Assembly (NCBI RefSeq): GCF_023715895.1
Contig: NZ_JAMBOO010000014.1
Coordinates: 1-64,000 of the forward strand
Direction: 5' to 3'
DNA from: Domibacillus indicus
GTDB taxonomy: Bacteria; Bacillota; Bacilli; Bacillales; Domibacillaceae
DNA length: 64,000 nucleotides
Shown one piece after another: positions 1 to 8,145 of this stretch (the stretch's first letter is position 1; the number at the start of each line of letters is the position of its first letter). Position numbers and translations under genes: made by a program. The notes under the pieces are model-generated. The model worked only from the letters and a program-made list of their open reading frames with translations, was not told the origin of the DNA and did not search any database.

Positions 1-147
1 TCTTGGTAATTTTCCATTCTCATTTTCAGCTATAAAAATCCTTTTAAACTCATCCGTGTACGTAATACTCTTTGAACTTATAGACTTGACATAAGGATTA
101 TTGGATAGTTTTTTCATTTCCATTTCATTAAAGAACTTTTTTGGCAT
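1..147 (-). CDS. IS3-type transposase orfA-like HTH protein, N-terminal part (runs off left edge)
   Basis: The reverse strand is open from an ATG at 147 to the window edge. The protein begins MPKKFFNEMEMKKL and continues with a SITYTDEFKRIF segment, which I recall from the helix-turn-helix orfA proteins of IS3-family elements in Firmicutes. A GGAG-type ribosome binding site lies 8 nt upstream of 147; an in-frame ATG at 171 is a less likely start. Only about 49 residues are visible, so completeness of the element cannot be judged. The family call rests on remembered similarity. Confidence 0.55.
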   Translation of the reverse strand, partial: MPKKFFNEMEMKKLSNNPYVKSISSKSITYTDEFKRIFIAENENGKLPR

Positions 148-192
148 TTGTTTATTCTCCGATTTCCCCATTTTGATTCATTATATATAAAA

Positions 193-237
193 GTACCCCA
201 TAAGGCAGACTTTTTTAGTGTCTACTCTATAGGGTAC
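193..237. repeat. Stem-loop at presumed IS end
   Basis: The segment starting GTACCCCATA pairs imperfectly with the segment ending CTATAGGGTAC around a T-rich loop. On the minus strand it is followed by TTTTATAT, so it could stop outside transcription from entering the insertion sequence. It may also contain the terminal repeat (TG at 219, CA at 238). The boundary is inferred. Confidence 0.4.
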
Positions 238-311
238 AGTTTAAAACTGGCTGACCTTATAATACGAACGGGCAGAATAGTTAAATAAGGATTAAAAAGA
301 GGTGAGTGGAA

Positions 312-722
312 ATGAGTTTAGCTAGTTATATTGGCTGCAATATAGAATTACCGATTACCGATGATGAATATTCAGATGAGTCTTTATATATTGGAGGATG
401 TTTTGCGGGTGAGGAAAACTTACAAGATGTAAAGAAATATCAGTTTACTACTCCCTATGTTTACGAAGTATCAAGTCATTGGGGAATTGAGATTACGGAA
501 TATATGAATCAAAAAACGTGTGCAGAATCGAAAAATAAGCTACTGGAACTATGTGAAAGAATGGATGGTTATCTTAAACAGAGCGATTATTTTGAGCTGT
601 ATAGTTGTTGGGTAGGCGAAGAAGACGAAAAGCGAGAGGGTGAAATAACCTTACAAATTAATAATTTCGATATTGACCAGATTGAAATACCTGAAAAAAC
701 GTTAGTGAGAATTGAAAAGTAA
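312..722 (+). CDS. Hypothetical acidic protein, 136 aa
   Basis: I do not recognise this protein. The ATG at 312 is preferred over the GTG at 306 because AGAGGTGA ends 6 nt before it. The product is soluble and acidic (many D/E residues, pI clearly low by composition), with no signal peptide or membrane segment, and contains the stretches YIGGCFAGEE and LYSCWVGEED. It sits alone between the IS edge and the recombinase and is followed by a hairpin. Such small acidic orphan proteins in accessory DNA are sometimes immunity or defence proteins, but nothing here proves that. Confidence 0.6.
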   Translation: MSLASYIGCNIELPITDDEYSDESLYIGGCFAGEENLQDVKKYQFTTPYVYEVSSHWGIEITEYMNQKTCAESKNKLLELCERMDGYLKQSDYFELYSCWVGEEDEKREGEITLQINNFDIDQIEIPEKTLVRIEK

Positions 723-760
723 AGTTTTCCTCTTAAAGTAACGGGGGCAAGAGTTTAATG

Positions 761-792
761 GAGCAACGATGGTTATTTGAACCTCGTTGCTC
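761..792 (+). terminator. Hairpin terminator
   Basis: GAGCAACGA and TCGTTGCTC form a 9-bp stem extended by GG/CC, followed by TTATTGGTTTATT. It lies between the converging hypothetical gene and the recombinase and probably serves the plus-strand gene. Confidence 0.55.
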
Positions 793-803
793 TTATTGGT
801 TTA

Positions 804-1643
804 TTAGAAATACTTCTGATAAAATTCCTTCCTAAGTTGACCACTTAACTCAGCATATATTCGAGTTGTTTCACTTTTCTCATGCCCCATTAAGCTTTGT
901 ATCACTTCAATGGGGGCGCCATTATTTAACAAATGAGTTGCATAGCTGTGTCTCAGTTGATGGGGATAGATTTCTTTGTCAATACCTGCTCGTTTGGATA
1001 TACGTTTAATGATATATCTCATTTGTGCTTTGCTCATTCGATGAGGATGCCTTTCTGTTACAAAGATCGCTTCATCATTATCGTTCCGACTTTCTATATA
1101 TCGTTTAAGCCAAATATCGCATCGAATATTAAAATAAACTTCTCTTTCCTTGTCACCTTTACCCCTAACTATGGCAGAATGGTTAGACCAATTTATGTTA
1201 TTCTTATCAAGTGTTACGATCTCCCCAATCCTACAACCTGTTGAAAACATGAACTCAAATAGACTTTTTTCCAAAGGTGTATAACAGACTTCACGAAGAT
1301 GTTCAATCTCCCTTTCTGTTAAAAACTTTGGAATTCGTTTCCCTACCTTTGGCTCTTTAATCTTAGCTGCAGGGTTTATACTGATATATCCTTCCTCATA
1401 TGACCAGCGAAGAAGCGATTTTATTGAACGAACACGGTGAGCTAATGATGATGGTTTTAATGTTTTGCTAGATTCAGATAAATATTCTTTTAGTTGTTCC
1501 GTTGTAAGTGAATTGATTTCTATATCTCCCAAATGACGAATAAGCAAGGTAACTTGAAGTTGATATGCTTTTAATGTTTGTGGCGAGAACCCTTGTATTC
1601 GCTTATCCGATTCATACGTTTCCCATGCTTGTGATAATAACAA
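804..1643 (-). CDS. Tyrosine recombinase/integrase (XerC/XerD-like)
   Basis: Site-specific DNA recombinase of the phage-integrase family. The N-terminal SAM-like core-binding domain (first ~95 residues, containing GFSPQTLKAYQLQ) is followed by a catalytic domain with the expected residues: Arg in STGCRIGEI, His-x-x-Arg in HQLRHSYATH, His in LMGHEKS and the nucleophilic Tyr in TTRIYAEL. Length (~279 aa) fits Xer-type and small transposon integrases. The start is probably TTG at 1643 behind GGGGGAG; the frame is open to 1673. A 46-bp palindrome lies about 120 bp upstream and could be its target. It is accessory rather than the chromosomal XerC/D, judging from the surroundings. Confidence 0.85.
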   Translation of the reverse strand: MLLSQAWETYESDKRIQGFSPQTLKAYQLQVTLLIRHLGDIEINSLTTEQLKEYLSESSKTLKPSSLAHRVRSIKSLLRWSYEEGYISINPAAKIKEPKVGKRIPKFLTEREIEHLREVCYTPLEKSLFEFMFSTGCRIGEIVTLDKNNINWSNHSAIVRGKGDKEREVYFNIRCDIWLKRYIESRNDNDEAIFVTERHPHRMSKAQMRYIIKRISKRAGIDKEIYPHQLRHSYATHLLNNGAPIEVIQSLMGHEKSETTRIYAELSGQLRKEFYQKYF

Positions 1644-1760
1644 AATACATCTCCCCCTTAAAATTTCTTTCAAAGGAATTATTGACTTGACTATAGAAAT
1701 TGAAACGGAAGAGACTATTCAACTATCGGTGCAGTTTAGTTTAATAACAATAAACAAAAA

Positions 1761-1806
1761 TTTACTTTCATACAACATAAAAGCAATTATGTTGTATGAA
1801 AGTAAA
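1761..1806. repeat. Perfect 20-bp inverted repeat with 6-bp centre
   Basis: Two perfectly complementary 20-bp arms (1761-1780 and 1787-1806) flank the 6-bp centre AAGCAA. There is no T-tract after it, so it is not an ordinary terminator. Core sites of tyrosine recombinases have inverted arms around a 6-8 bp overlap region, and a recombinase gene begins ~120 bp away. Function as a recombination site is inferred. Confidence 0.6.
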
Positions 1807-1837
1807 ACTCCCTGACTTTTAAAAGTCAGGGAGTTTT
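1804..1837. terminator. Bidirectional terminator overlapping end of sda
   Basis: A perfect 17-bp palindrome centred at 1820/1821 (CTCCCTGACTTTT and its complement) with A-runs on one side and T-runs on the other. On the minus strand it ends the sda transcript; the sda stop codon lies inside it. Confidence 0.75.
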
Positions 1838-1969
1838 TGCATTGTTAAAAAGCTTTCTTCGCTCTATTTCTTCCTCAAGCATATTGCTGAATTCTTTATC
1901 TAAGTTCAATTTTATTGCTTGGTTATATGCTTCGAGTAATTGATCGTCTGATAGATGTGAATTTCTCAT
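1826..1969 (-). CDS. sda: Sda, sporulation checkpoint inhibitor of histidine kinases
   Basis: A 47-residue protein starting MRNSHLSDDQLLEAY and containing KLNLDKEFSNMLEEEIERR. Pattern and size match Bacillus Sda, the antikinase helical hairpin that binds the dimerisation domain of KinA and blocks entry into sporulation when DNA replication is disturbed. GGAGG stands 4-5 nt before the ATG at 1969. The C-terminal codons run into a perfect terminator hairpin. In B. subtilis sda transcription responds to DnaA; I see no clear DnaA box immediately upstream here. It indicates a spore-forming host and is one of the few core-type genes in this accessory stretch. Confidence 0.85.
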   Translation of the reverse strand: MRNSHLSDDQLLEAYNQAIKLNLDKEFSNMLEEEIERRKLFNNAKTP

Positions 1970-2547
1970 GTGCCCTCCTACCCCTAAAACAGTTTACTGT
2001 TAAAAACGGTTAAAAAAAGCTTTTTAAATTACATTTTTTAAACGTTTTAACGGATCTCCTTCTGGGTATCGGGGAGCAAGGGGGCTGAATAACAGCGAGG
2101 GAGACAACACATATGGGAGAAGAAGAACTGATCTTTATAAATGAAATTCGTTATCTATATGAGGATTAACTCAGATGTGAAAATAAAAAAATTAAGAAAA
2201 TGATACATGCCGATATAATCTCTTTATTAGAAGCAATAGAAGTCATGGAGCAGCAAGTATGAGTAATGAAAAACAAACTAAAACAAAGTTTGCGAATACA
2301 ACATATTTAGTTGAAGAAGGAATAAAGCAAAGGACCATAACTGGTTCTTTTTTTCTTTTGCTGAAATACAAATATCATCGTTTGGAAAAAACCTAAACAT
2401 AAAAAGCATAACAACTTAAATCATTTACATACATTGGGAACAAAGTAGATTACTTATTTCCTATTGACTACATATCATTCGCATTTAACAATAACCTTTA
2501 TGCAGCAAGTAGTTAAACATCATCAGACTAGAAGGTGGGAATAAAGC
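1970..2547. other. Intergenic stretch with three tiny plus-strand ORFs
   Basis: About 580 bp without a recognised gene. Three small ORFs follow one another: 2113-2169 (18 aa, MGEEELIFINEI...), 2200-2262 (20 aa, MIHADIISLLEAIEVMEQQV) and 2259-2396 (45 aa), the last two overlapping by ATGA. They may be remnants of a decayed gene or genuine short peptides. A TTGACT at 2464 with AT-rich -10-like sequence near 2486 may be the promoter of the penicillin-binding protein. Confidence 0.4.
2259..2396 (+). CDS. Possible small protein, 45 aa
   Basis: Starts MSNEKQTKTKFANTTYLVEEG and ends at a TAA at 2394. GGAG lies 8 nt before the ATG, and the start overlaps the stop of the 20-aa ORF at 2200-2262, a layout typical of translational coupling. 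No family is recognised. Composition is plausible for a protein (basic, mixed), but the short length means it could be chance or a fragment. Confidence 0.3.
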   Translation: MSNEKQTKTKFANTTYLVEEGIKQRTITGSFFLLLKYKYHRLEKT

Positions 2548-4806
2548 TTGGGAAGAATGGAAAGAAGGAAACAACAAGAATTAACCAAGAGGATTTGGGG
2601 TGATTTTAAAAATAAAAAGATGAAAGTAAAGATTTTAGCAGCGGGTTTAATAGCAGTCTTATGCTGTTTTCTTATATTTAATATTTTAATTTGGACGAGC
2701 GATGTGAGCAAACTGGAAGATCCAGCACCACAGCCAACTATTATTTATGATCAAAATGGAGAGGTTGCTAGTAAGATAGCCATTTCTAATATTGAAGGAG
2801 TTAGTATAAAACAGATTCCAGAGGAACTGATCCACGCTGTGATTGCAACAGAAGACCAGCGGTTTTACAAGCATGAAGGAATTAATTTTATAGGAATCGT
2901 TCGGGCATTGACTTCAAACATAACACACGGTGAAATTGTGGCGGGTGGAAGTACCATAACACAGCAGCTAGCAAAAAATGCTTTTTTAACACACGAACGT
3001 ACATATAAACGAAAAGTTAAAGAACTGATTTTAACCAAAAAAATTGAACAAACCTATTCTAAAGATGAAATTATGGAGCGGTACTTAAATCAGATTTATT
3101 TTGGGGAAGGAGCTTGGGGCGTTCAACGTGCTGCCCAAACGTACTTCGGCAAAGATGTAAGCGAATTAACGTTAGGTGAGTCAGCTATGCTCGCAGGATT
3201 GATTAAAGCACCTTCTGCCCTGTCTCCACTTAAAGATTGGGACAATTCCGTGGAGCGGAGAGATCTTGTATTAGCATTAATGAAAAAAGAAGGATATATC
3301 AGTCAAATTGATCTGGATAAGGCAAAGGAACAGGCCATAGTGTTAGAGGGCAAAAAGATTGATGATTATAAAGGCAAATACCCTTATTATGTAGATCATA
3401 TTATTGAGGAAGCGATAAAAAAATATGACCTTACAGAAAATGAAGTTCTTTCGGGCGGACTTCATATTTATACGGAATTAAATCCTACAATGCAAAATGC
3501 AGTTGAACAGGTTTACAAGAATGATGAGATTTTTCCTGAAGGGCAGCCAGACCAGTTAATTCAAAGTGGAGCCATATTCATCAACCCTTCCACAGGTGGC
3601 ATTAATGCACTTGTTGGAGGCAGAGGGGAACATACATTTAGAGGGTTTAACCGTGCAACTCAACTAAAACGACAACCCGGATCTACAATGAAACCGCTAG
3701 CTGTATATACTCCTGCTCTAGAACAAGGGTACGAAATATATGATAAATTACAAGATTCACCTATTAATATTGACGGTTATCAGCCACTGAACTATGACAA
3801 GCAATTTCGTGGAGAAGTTTCAATGTATGAAGCTTTGATTCATTCATATAATGTTCCGCCCGTATGGTTATTACAGAGAATGGGATTGAAGTACGGTACG
3901 AATGCAGTTGAGCGTTTCGGTATTAAGTTAAAGGAAGAGGATTATAACCCGGGATTAGCACTGGGAGGAATGAGCGAAGGGGTATCACCATTATTAATGG
4001 CTCAAGCATTTTCCGCATTCCCTAATCAAGGCGTAAGGGTAGAAGCACACTCTATTCAAAAAGTTGAAGATGCAGATGGTGAAATCATTGGAAAATGGAA
4101 CAGTAATGCTGTAAAAGTCACGGATCCTGCTGTTGCTCAGAAGATCACCTTTATGCTTAAAGGTGTTGTTGAAGAAGGGACAGGGACGCTGGCTCAAGTG
4201 AAAGGCTGGGAAGTAGCCGGTAAAACAGGAACAACAGAGCTCCCTTTTGCTAATGAAGGAGGATCAAAAGATCATTGGTTTGTCGGGTATACTCCAGAAA
4301 TTGTTGGGGCAGTTTGGATGGGCTATGATCAAACAGATGAAAGTCACTATTTATTAGAATCCAGCGGCTCTACTGTCACAAAAGTTTTCAAAGAAATTTT
4401 CTCGGAGTCTAGTTCTGAATTTACCCAAAAGGAATTTGATTTAGCTTCACTAGAAAAACAGCTGTCGAAAGAAGAGAAAAAGCAGGAAGAAGAGAAAGAG
4501 CAGGAAGAAGAGAAAAAGCAGGAAGAAGAGAAAAAGCAGGAAGAAGAGAAAAAGCAGGAAGAAGAGAAAAAACAAGAAGAAGAGAAAAAGCAGGAAGAAG
4601 AGAAAAAACAAGAAGAGAAAAAACAAGAAGAAGAGAAAAAACAAGAAGAGAAAAAACAAGAAGAGAAAAAACAAGAAGAAGAGAAAAAGCAGGAAGAAGA
4701 GAAAAAACAAGAAGAAGAGAAAAAGCAGGAAGAAGAGAAAAAACAAGAAGAAGAGAAAAAGCAGGAAGAAGAGAAAAAACAGGAAGAAGAGAAAAAGCAG
4801 GAATAG
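2548..4806 (+). CDS. Class A penicillin-binding protein (transglycosylase/transpeptidase) with charged repeat tail
   Basis: Bifunctional peptidoglycan synthase anchored by one N-terminal membrane segment (residues ~27-50). The GT51 glycosyltransferase domain carries the catalytic Glu in TEDQRFYKHEG (E102) and GGSTITQQLAKN (133-144). The transpeptidase domain has S379-T-M-K, S433-Y-N and K559-T-G, so all active-site motifs are intact. Residues ~641-752 are a degenerate EEEKKQ repeat, probably a rigid charged helix in the wall space. The start is TTG at 2548 behind AGGTGGG. An in-frame TAG ends the protein, but the frame stays open for another 55 codons, suggesting a lost C-terminal region. I cannot say which B. 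subtilis PBP is the orthologue. Confidence 0.9.
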   Translation: MGRMERRKQQELTKRIWGDFKNKKMKVKILAAGLIAVLCCFLIFNILIWTSDVSKLEDPAPQPTIIYDQNGEVASKIAISNIEGVSIKQIPEELIHAVIATEDQRFYKHEGINFIGIVRALTSNITHGEIVAGGSTITQQLAKNAFLTHERTYKRKVKELILTKKIEQTYSKDEIMERYLNQIYFGEGAWGVQRAAQTYFGKDVSELTLGESAMLAGLIKAPSALSPLKDWDNSVERRDLVLALMKKEGYISQIDLDKAKEQAIVLEGKKIDDYKGKYPYYVDHIIEEAIKKYDLTENEVLSGGLHIYTELNPTMQNAVEQVYKNDEIFPEGQPDQLIQSGAIFINPSTGGINALVGGRGEHTFRGFNRATQLKRQPGSTMKPLAVYTPALEQGYEIYDKLQDSPINIDGYQPLNYDKQFRGEVSMYEALIHSYNVPPVWLLQRMGLKYGTNAVERFGIKLKEEDYNPGLALGGMSEGVSPLLMAQAFSAFPNQGVRVEAHSIQKVEDADGEIIGKWNSNAVKVTDPAVAQKITFMLKGVVEEGTGTLAQVKGWEVAGKTGTTELPFANEGGSKDHWFVGYTPEIVGAVWMGYDQTDESHYLLESSGSTVTKVFKEIFSESSSEFTQKEFDLASLEKQLSKEEKKQEEEKEQEEEKKQEEEKKQEEEKKQEEEKKQEEEKKQEEEKKQEEKKQEEEKKQEEKKQEEKKQEEEKKQEEEKKQEEEKKQEEEKKQEEEKKQEEEKKQEEEKKQE
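4462..4803 (+). repeat. Tandem repeat encoding EEEKKQ units
   Basis: Degenerate 15- and 18-bp units of the type GAAGAAGAGAAAAAGCAG repeat about twenty times inside the PBP gene. Alternation of AAGCAG/AAACAA and of five- and six-residue units suggests expansion and contraction by slippage. The antisense strand is open by composition only and is not a gene. Confidence 0.85.
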
Positions 4807-4974
4807 AAAATGTGTAGGTGCCTGTTGTTAAACGATGTTCCTGCTGATACAAAAGTATCTGGAAATAATAGGGATAAAAGGCGCGGTTATTCAACTAATG
4901 GGTGCTTTAAATTAACAACGGAGGTAGCTGAGGCATCTCCTTTTCTTATTGAACAAACGGAGCAGCTTACTTGA
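4807..4974 (+). pseudogene. In-frame continuation of the PBP reading frame after TAG
   Basis: After the TAG at 4804-4806 the same frame runs open to a TGA at 4972. It contains VPADTKVSGNNRDKRRGY, which does not resemble the repeat tail. This may be the decayed end of a longer PBP C-terminus cut off by the stop codon, or chance. No ribosome binding site of its own is seen before the ATG at 4810. Confidence 0.3.
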
Positions 4975-5028
4975 ACAATTACGACTCTAAAAAATATACA
5001 TATAATAACAACTGTAAATGGGGGTGTA

Positions 5029-6189
5029 ATGGGCTTGCAAGGGAGAGTCAGTTTAAGTGTTGGTTGGATAACTTTGTTTCTAATGGGGACAGATTTATTT
5101 CTAGTATCTCCGTTACTACCGTTCATTTCGGAAGCGTATAGTGTTAGTTCAGCGATGACAGGATGGATGGTAACTGTTTTTGCTGTAACATATGCTATTG
5201 CAGCACCTTTCTTTGGTTGGGCTTCAGATAAAAACGGAAGAGGGATTTTTATTACATTTGGGTTGTTGTTATTTTCCTTCTCTAATATCTTAACTGCTTT
5301 TTCACCTTCTTTTACCTGGTTAATCATTAGTCGTATTTTAGCTGGTTTGTCGGTTGCTGCAGTCACTCCTTTGATTTATGCCATTATCGGGGATATTGCA
5401 CCATCAAATCGGAGAGGCACTTGGCTTTCTATTGTTGTTTCAGGACATTTAACAGCTCTTTGGGCAGGAGCACCAATCGGTACGTTACTAGAGCATTTTC
5501 TTGGTTGGCGTTCAGTATTTGTTGTAATGGCTATTATAGGGACTTTATTGGTAATAGTAAATTTCAAAACGTGGAAATATGTTCCTGGAAGGAATGTAAC
5601 AAGAAATTTATTAGAAGGAAATCTGTTGAGAATACTTGGTTCGGTAAGTGTTACCACTCTTTGGGCGATTTCAATGTATGCTCTTTATGTTTACTTAGGT
5701 GCGGCTCTTTATTCCGAAAATAGATTCACATCATCAGAAATCGCATTAGCTGTTACTTTTTATGGTATTGGTGCTGTTTTAGGAAGTCTTATAAGTGGAC
5801 AATTCACAGACAGGTTTGGAGAAAAGAAGATTTCTAAAGCTACGCTAATTTTATTAACCCTTATACTCGTTTGTTTAGGAATATTCTTCTCATCTGGGGA
5901 TTGGATTTATTTCTTTCTGTTCATATGGGCTTTGGTTGGGTATGCAGGATTTACATCATACCAAGCACGATTAACAGTCGAATATCCCAAGGAACGAGGA
6001 ATTGTTATGGCGTGGAATAATACGGCTTTGTATATTGGTATTACCATTGGTTCAATCATTGGTGGTTATGTCATATCTAATTGGGGTTATCCTTTCCTGC
6101 CATATGTTTGTAGCATTGCAGCAATTATTAGTTTTGTCCTTAGTAACCAAAAGGTCCAAGAAACAAAAAAGAGAAAAATTATAATGTGA
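5029..6189 (+). CDS. Major facilitator superfamily transporter (DHA1-type exporter)
   Basis: A 386-residue membrane protein with about 12 hydrophobic segments. The MFS loop 2-3 motif is visible as GWASDKNGRG and its second-half counterpart as GQFTDRFGEKK. The N-terminus (LFLMGTDLFLVSPLLPFIS) is typical of drug:H+ antiporters of the 12-TM DHA1 group. GGGGG precedes the ATG by 4 nt. It is monocistronic with a strong terminator 40 bp downstream. The substrate is unknown; drug or metabolite efflux is the family expectation. Confidence 0.85.
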   Translation: MGLQGRVSLSVGWITLFLMGTDLFLVSPLLPFISEAYSVSSAMTGWMVTVFAVTYAIAAPFFGWASDKNGRGIFITFGLLLFSFSNILTAFSPSFTWLIISRILAGLSVAAVTPLIYAIIGDIAPSNRRGTWLSIVVSGHLTALWAGAPIGTLLEHFLGWRSVFVVMAIIGTLLVIVNFKTWKYVPGRNVTRNLLEGNLLRILGSVSVTTLWAISMYALYVYLGAALYSENRFTSSEIALAVTFYGIGAVLGSLISGQFTDRFGEKKISKATLILLTLILVCLGIFFSSGDWIYFFLFIWALVGYAGFTSYQARLTVEYPKERGIVMAWNNTALYIGITIGSIIGGYVISNWGYPFLPYVCSIAAIISFVLSNQKVQETKKRKIIM

Positions 6190-6226
6190 AGAATTGTACT
6201 TAAACTATAGGGTGCGTTAGTTAAAG

Positions 6227-6270
6227 AAAGAACAAATAAAGGAGTGTACTTGCTCCTTTATTTGTTCTTT
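6227..6270 (+). terminator. Rho-independent terminator after MFS gene
   Basis: AAAGAACAAATAAAGGAG pairs perfectly with its complement over 18 bp around an 8-nt loop and ends in TTTT. It is followed by about 140 bp in which I see nothing. Confidence 0.8.
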
Positions 6271-6417
6271 TGATGGAATATCAATATTATCGCTTAACAG
6301 TTCCTAAAACATTAAAAGCAAAACAACTCAACCTGTTACTTAACATTTCGTCTATACGAGTAAGAAATGCTACTTTTAGTTTAAGCAGTAATTGACCGAA
6401 AATACTGAGTAAATAGA

Positions 6418-6603
6418 TTAAACATTAGTTTTCTTTTCAGTGTCTAGTTTCTTCAAAATATCTTTCAAGAGAGTCAATTGTTCTTTTTGATTCTTAAGTA
6501 TTTTTAGAAGAAACCAAACAATAATAGCGATAGGAACAATGATAGTAACGGTAGTAATGAGTAGCGATACAAGAAGCGGAAGGAACTGTTCTAGAAAATT
6601 CAT
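6418..6603 (-). CDS. Small single-pass membrane protein, 61 aa
   Basis: A 61-residue protein with a hydrophobic segment at residues ~8-35 (LLVSLLITTVTIIVPIAIIV) and a charged C-terminal helix (KNQKEQLTLLKDILKKLDTEKK). AAAGGGG lies 7 nt before the ATG, which is a good Bacillus start signal. The architecture recalls small membrane proteins such as holin- or bacteriocin-like peptides, but I recognise no family. It stands alone, oriented with the two immunity-like genes upstream of it on the same strand. Confidence 0.55.
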   Translation of the reverse strand: MNFLEQFLPLLVSLLITTVTIIVPIAIIVWFLLKILKNQKEQLTLLKDILKKLDTEKKTNV

Positions 6604-6814
6604 AATAAAACCCCTTTTTGGATAATAATACCATAAAGGTTTCTGTAAGTATTTGGCCTAAGAAGTTTCTTTCATCCATCTCTCATCAACAGTACGTCCA
6701 TACAGACAAGTAGTATTAGCCTTGAATTAGATTACAGTTGACCTAAACAGTTGGTTAGAACGCTATCAGTTTTTGTTTCTACTAAGCAGTAAAGCGAAAG
6801 TTTCTCTTCTTTTG

Positions 6815-7422
6815 CTAATGGTTTTCTACTATTGTTCCTTTTGGCAAATGATTGGTCAGCATTTTAATGATTGAATAGCGCCTATCATTTGTATAAAGAT
6901 TAAATCCCCGTTCATCATGCCAAATTTTGATCACAGTAGAGGCATCCCTCATTTGAAAGCTGGGCAACATATAAGGCTTCTTATTCCGGAACAAGCCCTT
7001 TCTTACCGCTAATTGATAAGTCACATTGTCAGAGAAGGAAAGCGCAAAAAATTGATTAGAAGCAGCCATCCAAAAGGTTTCTTCTAAAACAAACGTCAGT
7101 GAAGGAGGATCTTTGATGACCATTTTGAAAACGGGGAAGCTTTTCTTTTTTAAACCTTCATATCTTAACGAATATGAAATATCCTTTTCTTGGAACAGAT
7201 GCTCCATGTTTTCTACTGTATCCTCGTACGGTTCAAGTGTAAGAAAAACAGGAAATAGTCCCTGTGAGCAAATAAAGTTATTTAAAAACTGGAGGGTTTC
7301 TTCATCATAGTGATTATATTCTGCAGGTCCAATATATAGTTTTGAAACGTCTTGAATGTCATCGCACAGGATATATTCTTCTTCTGAATCAAACCTTCCT
7401 TCGTGATATATATCTTCATCAC
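6815..7422 (-). pseudogene. Hypothetical protein frameshifted at an (AT)4 tract behind its start
   Basis: From 6815 the frame encodes a coherent ~200-residue globular protein (ILCDDIQDVSKLYIGPAEYN, then FPVFLTLEPYEDT, ending LPKGTIVENH) that reaches back to ~7405 but has no start codon in frame. AAAGGAGG at 7432-7439 points to GTG/ATG at 7422/7419, which lie in another frame. Removing one AT from the (AT)4 at 7406-7413 joins them as MKIYHEGRFDSEEE. So the present sequence is out of frame by two bases. It could be a dead gene, a phase-variable one or a sequence error. It follows the YxiJ-like gene closely and is probably its operon partner. Confidence 0.6.
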
Positions 7423-7455
7423 AAGAGATACCCTCCTTTATATAAAAAATTATGT

Positions 7456-7815
7456 TTATGAATCGATGATTTTAACGAGCAGCACTCTTGCCCTTTCGAA
7501 GCTTTGGAATTCTCGGTTTAAGTCGGCATACTGGCAAAGCGCGGATTGGATAAAGTGATACTGTGGATATTGAGAGAAAAAACTCTTCTCTACATTTTTA
7601 CGTTGAGATTTAGGAATTCTTTTATTGGAAAGAACGTAAGTGTAGCTTCCAGCTACCAGCAGACAAAAATCATTAAAGTCTTCTATGAAGTTTTCTATTT
7701 CTGGATTTTGATTTTCAAATTCCTTCTCCATTTTCAAGATATCCTCATAAGGGAAACCAAAAGTCAGCGTAGACTTATACATTTCTTTAAGTTTTTGTAT
7801 TTCTTCTCTTTTCAT
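7456..7815 (-). CDS. YxiJ-like small protein
   Basis: A 119-residue soluble protein starting MKREEIQKLKEMYKSTLTFG at an ATG with GGAGTG 6 nt upstream; an upstream in-frame start at 7905 has no such signal. Features such as FPYEDILKMEKEF, LLVAGSYTYVLSNKRIPKSQ and SFFSQYPQYHF resemble what I remember of B. subtilis YxiJ, a protein encoded in the wapA toxin neighbourhood. Immunity function is therefore possible but unproven. It is the first gene of a two-gene unit with the frameshifted gene downstream. No toxin gene is present in the window. Confidence 0.6.
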   Translation of the reverse strand: MKREEIQKLKEMYKSTLTFGFPYEDILKMEKEFENQNPEIENFIEDFNDFCLLVAGSYTYVLSNKRIPKSQRKNVEKSFFSQYPQYHFIQSALCQYADLNREFQSFERARVLLVKIIDS

Positions 7816-7967
7816 TTTATACACTCCAGATTGATGTTGAGGATAGTAAATGAAATGTTCTAAAATCAGCTTTCCTGAAAAAAATAAAGTGATGAATAAC
7901 AGCATAACTCAAAATCATTATCACTAAAAAGTGAAAAAATTTTTAAAGACCAGGGGTATTTTCGGCT

Positions 7968-8099
7968 ATGAAAGATATCACCAATAAGATTTCCAAAACA
8001 AAGACATATTTGGGTATAATGGTAATGTTCGGAGTCAATGTGTGGGTGATTGGTAATGAAAAAGCTGAAATCAGAGAGGTGCCTTCACACAGGGAGTGA
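7968..8099 (+). CDS. Possible small membrane peptide, 43 aa
   Basis: ORF starting MKDITNKISKTKTYLGIMVM with a short hydrophobic stretch (residues ~13-27). A GGGG run lies ~10 nt upstream, which is a weak ribosome binding site. It sits directly in front of the 115-aa exported protein and may be cotranscribed or be a leader. No family is recognised; chance is possible. Confidence 0.25.
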   Translation: MKDITNKISKTKTYLGIMVMFGVNVWVIGNEKAEIREVPSHRE

Positions 8100-8145
8100 A
8101 AATCGTCATGCATCAAAGTGAAGTGAATGAGGTGGAAAGAGAAAA

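Noticed and set aside
4421-4894. Long minus-strand ORFs rich in Leu/Phe/Ser
   Set aside because: They are the antisense of the EEEKKQ repeat in the PBP gene; codon composition forces them open and no ribosome binding site precedes them.
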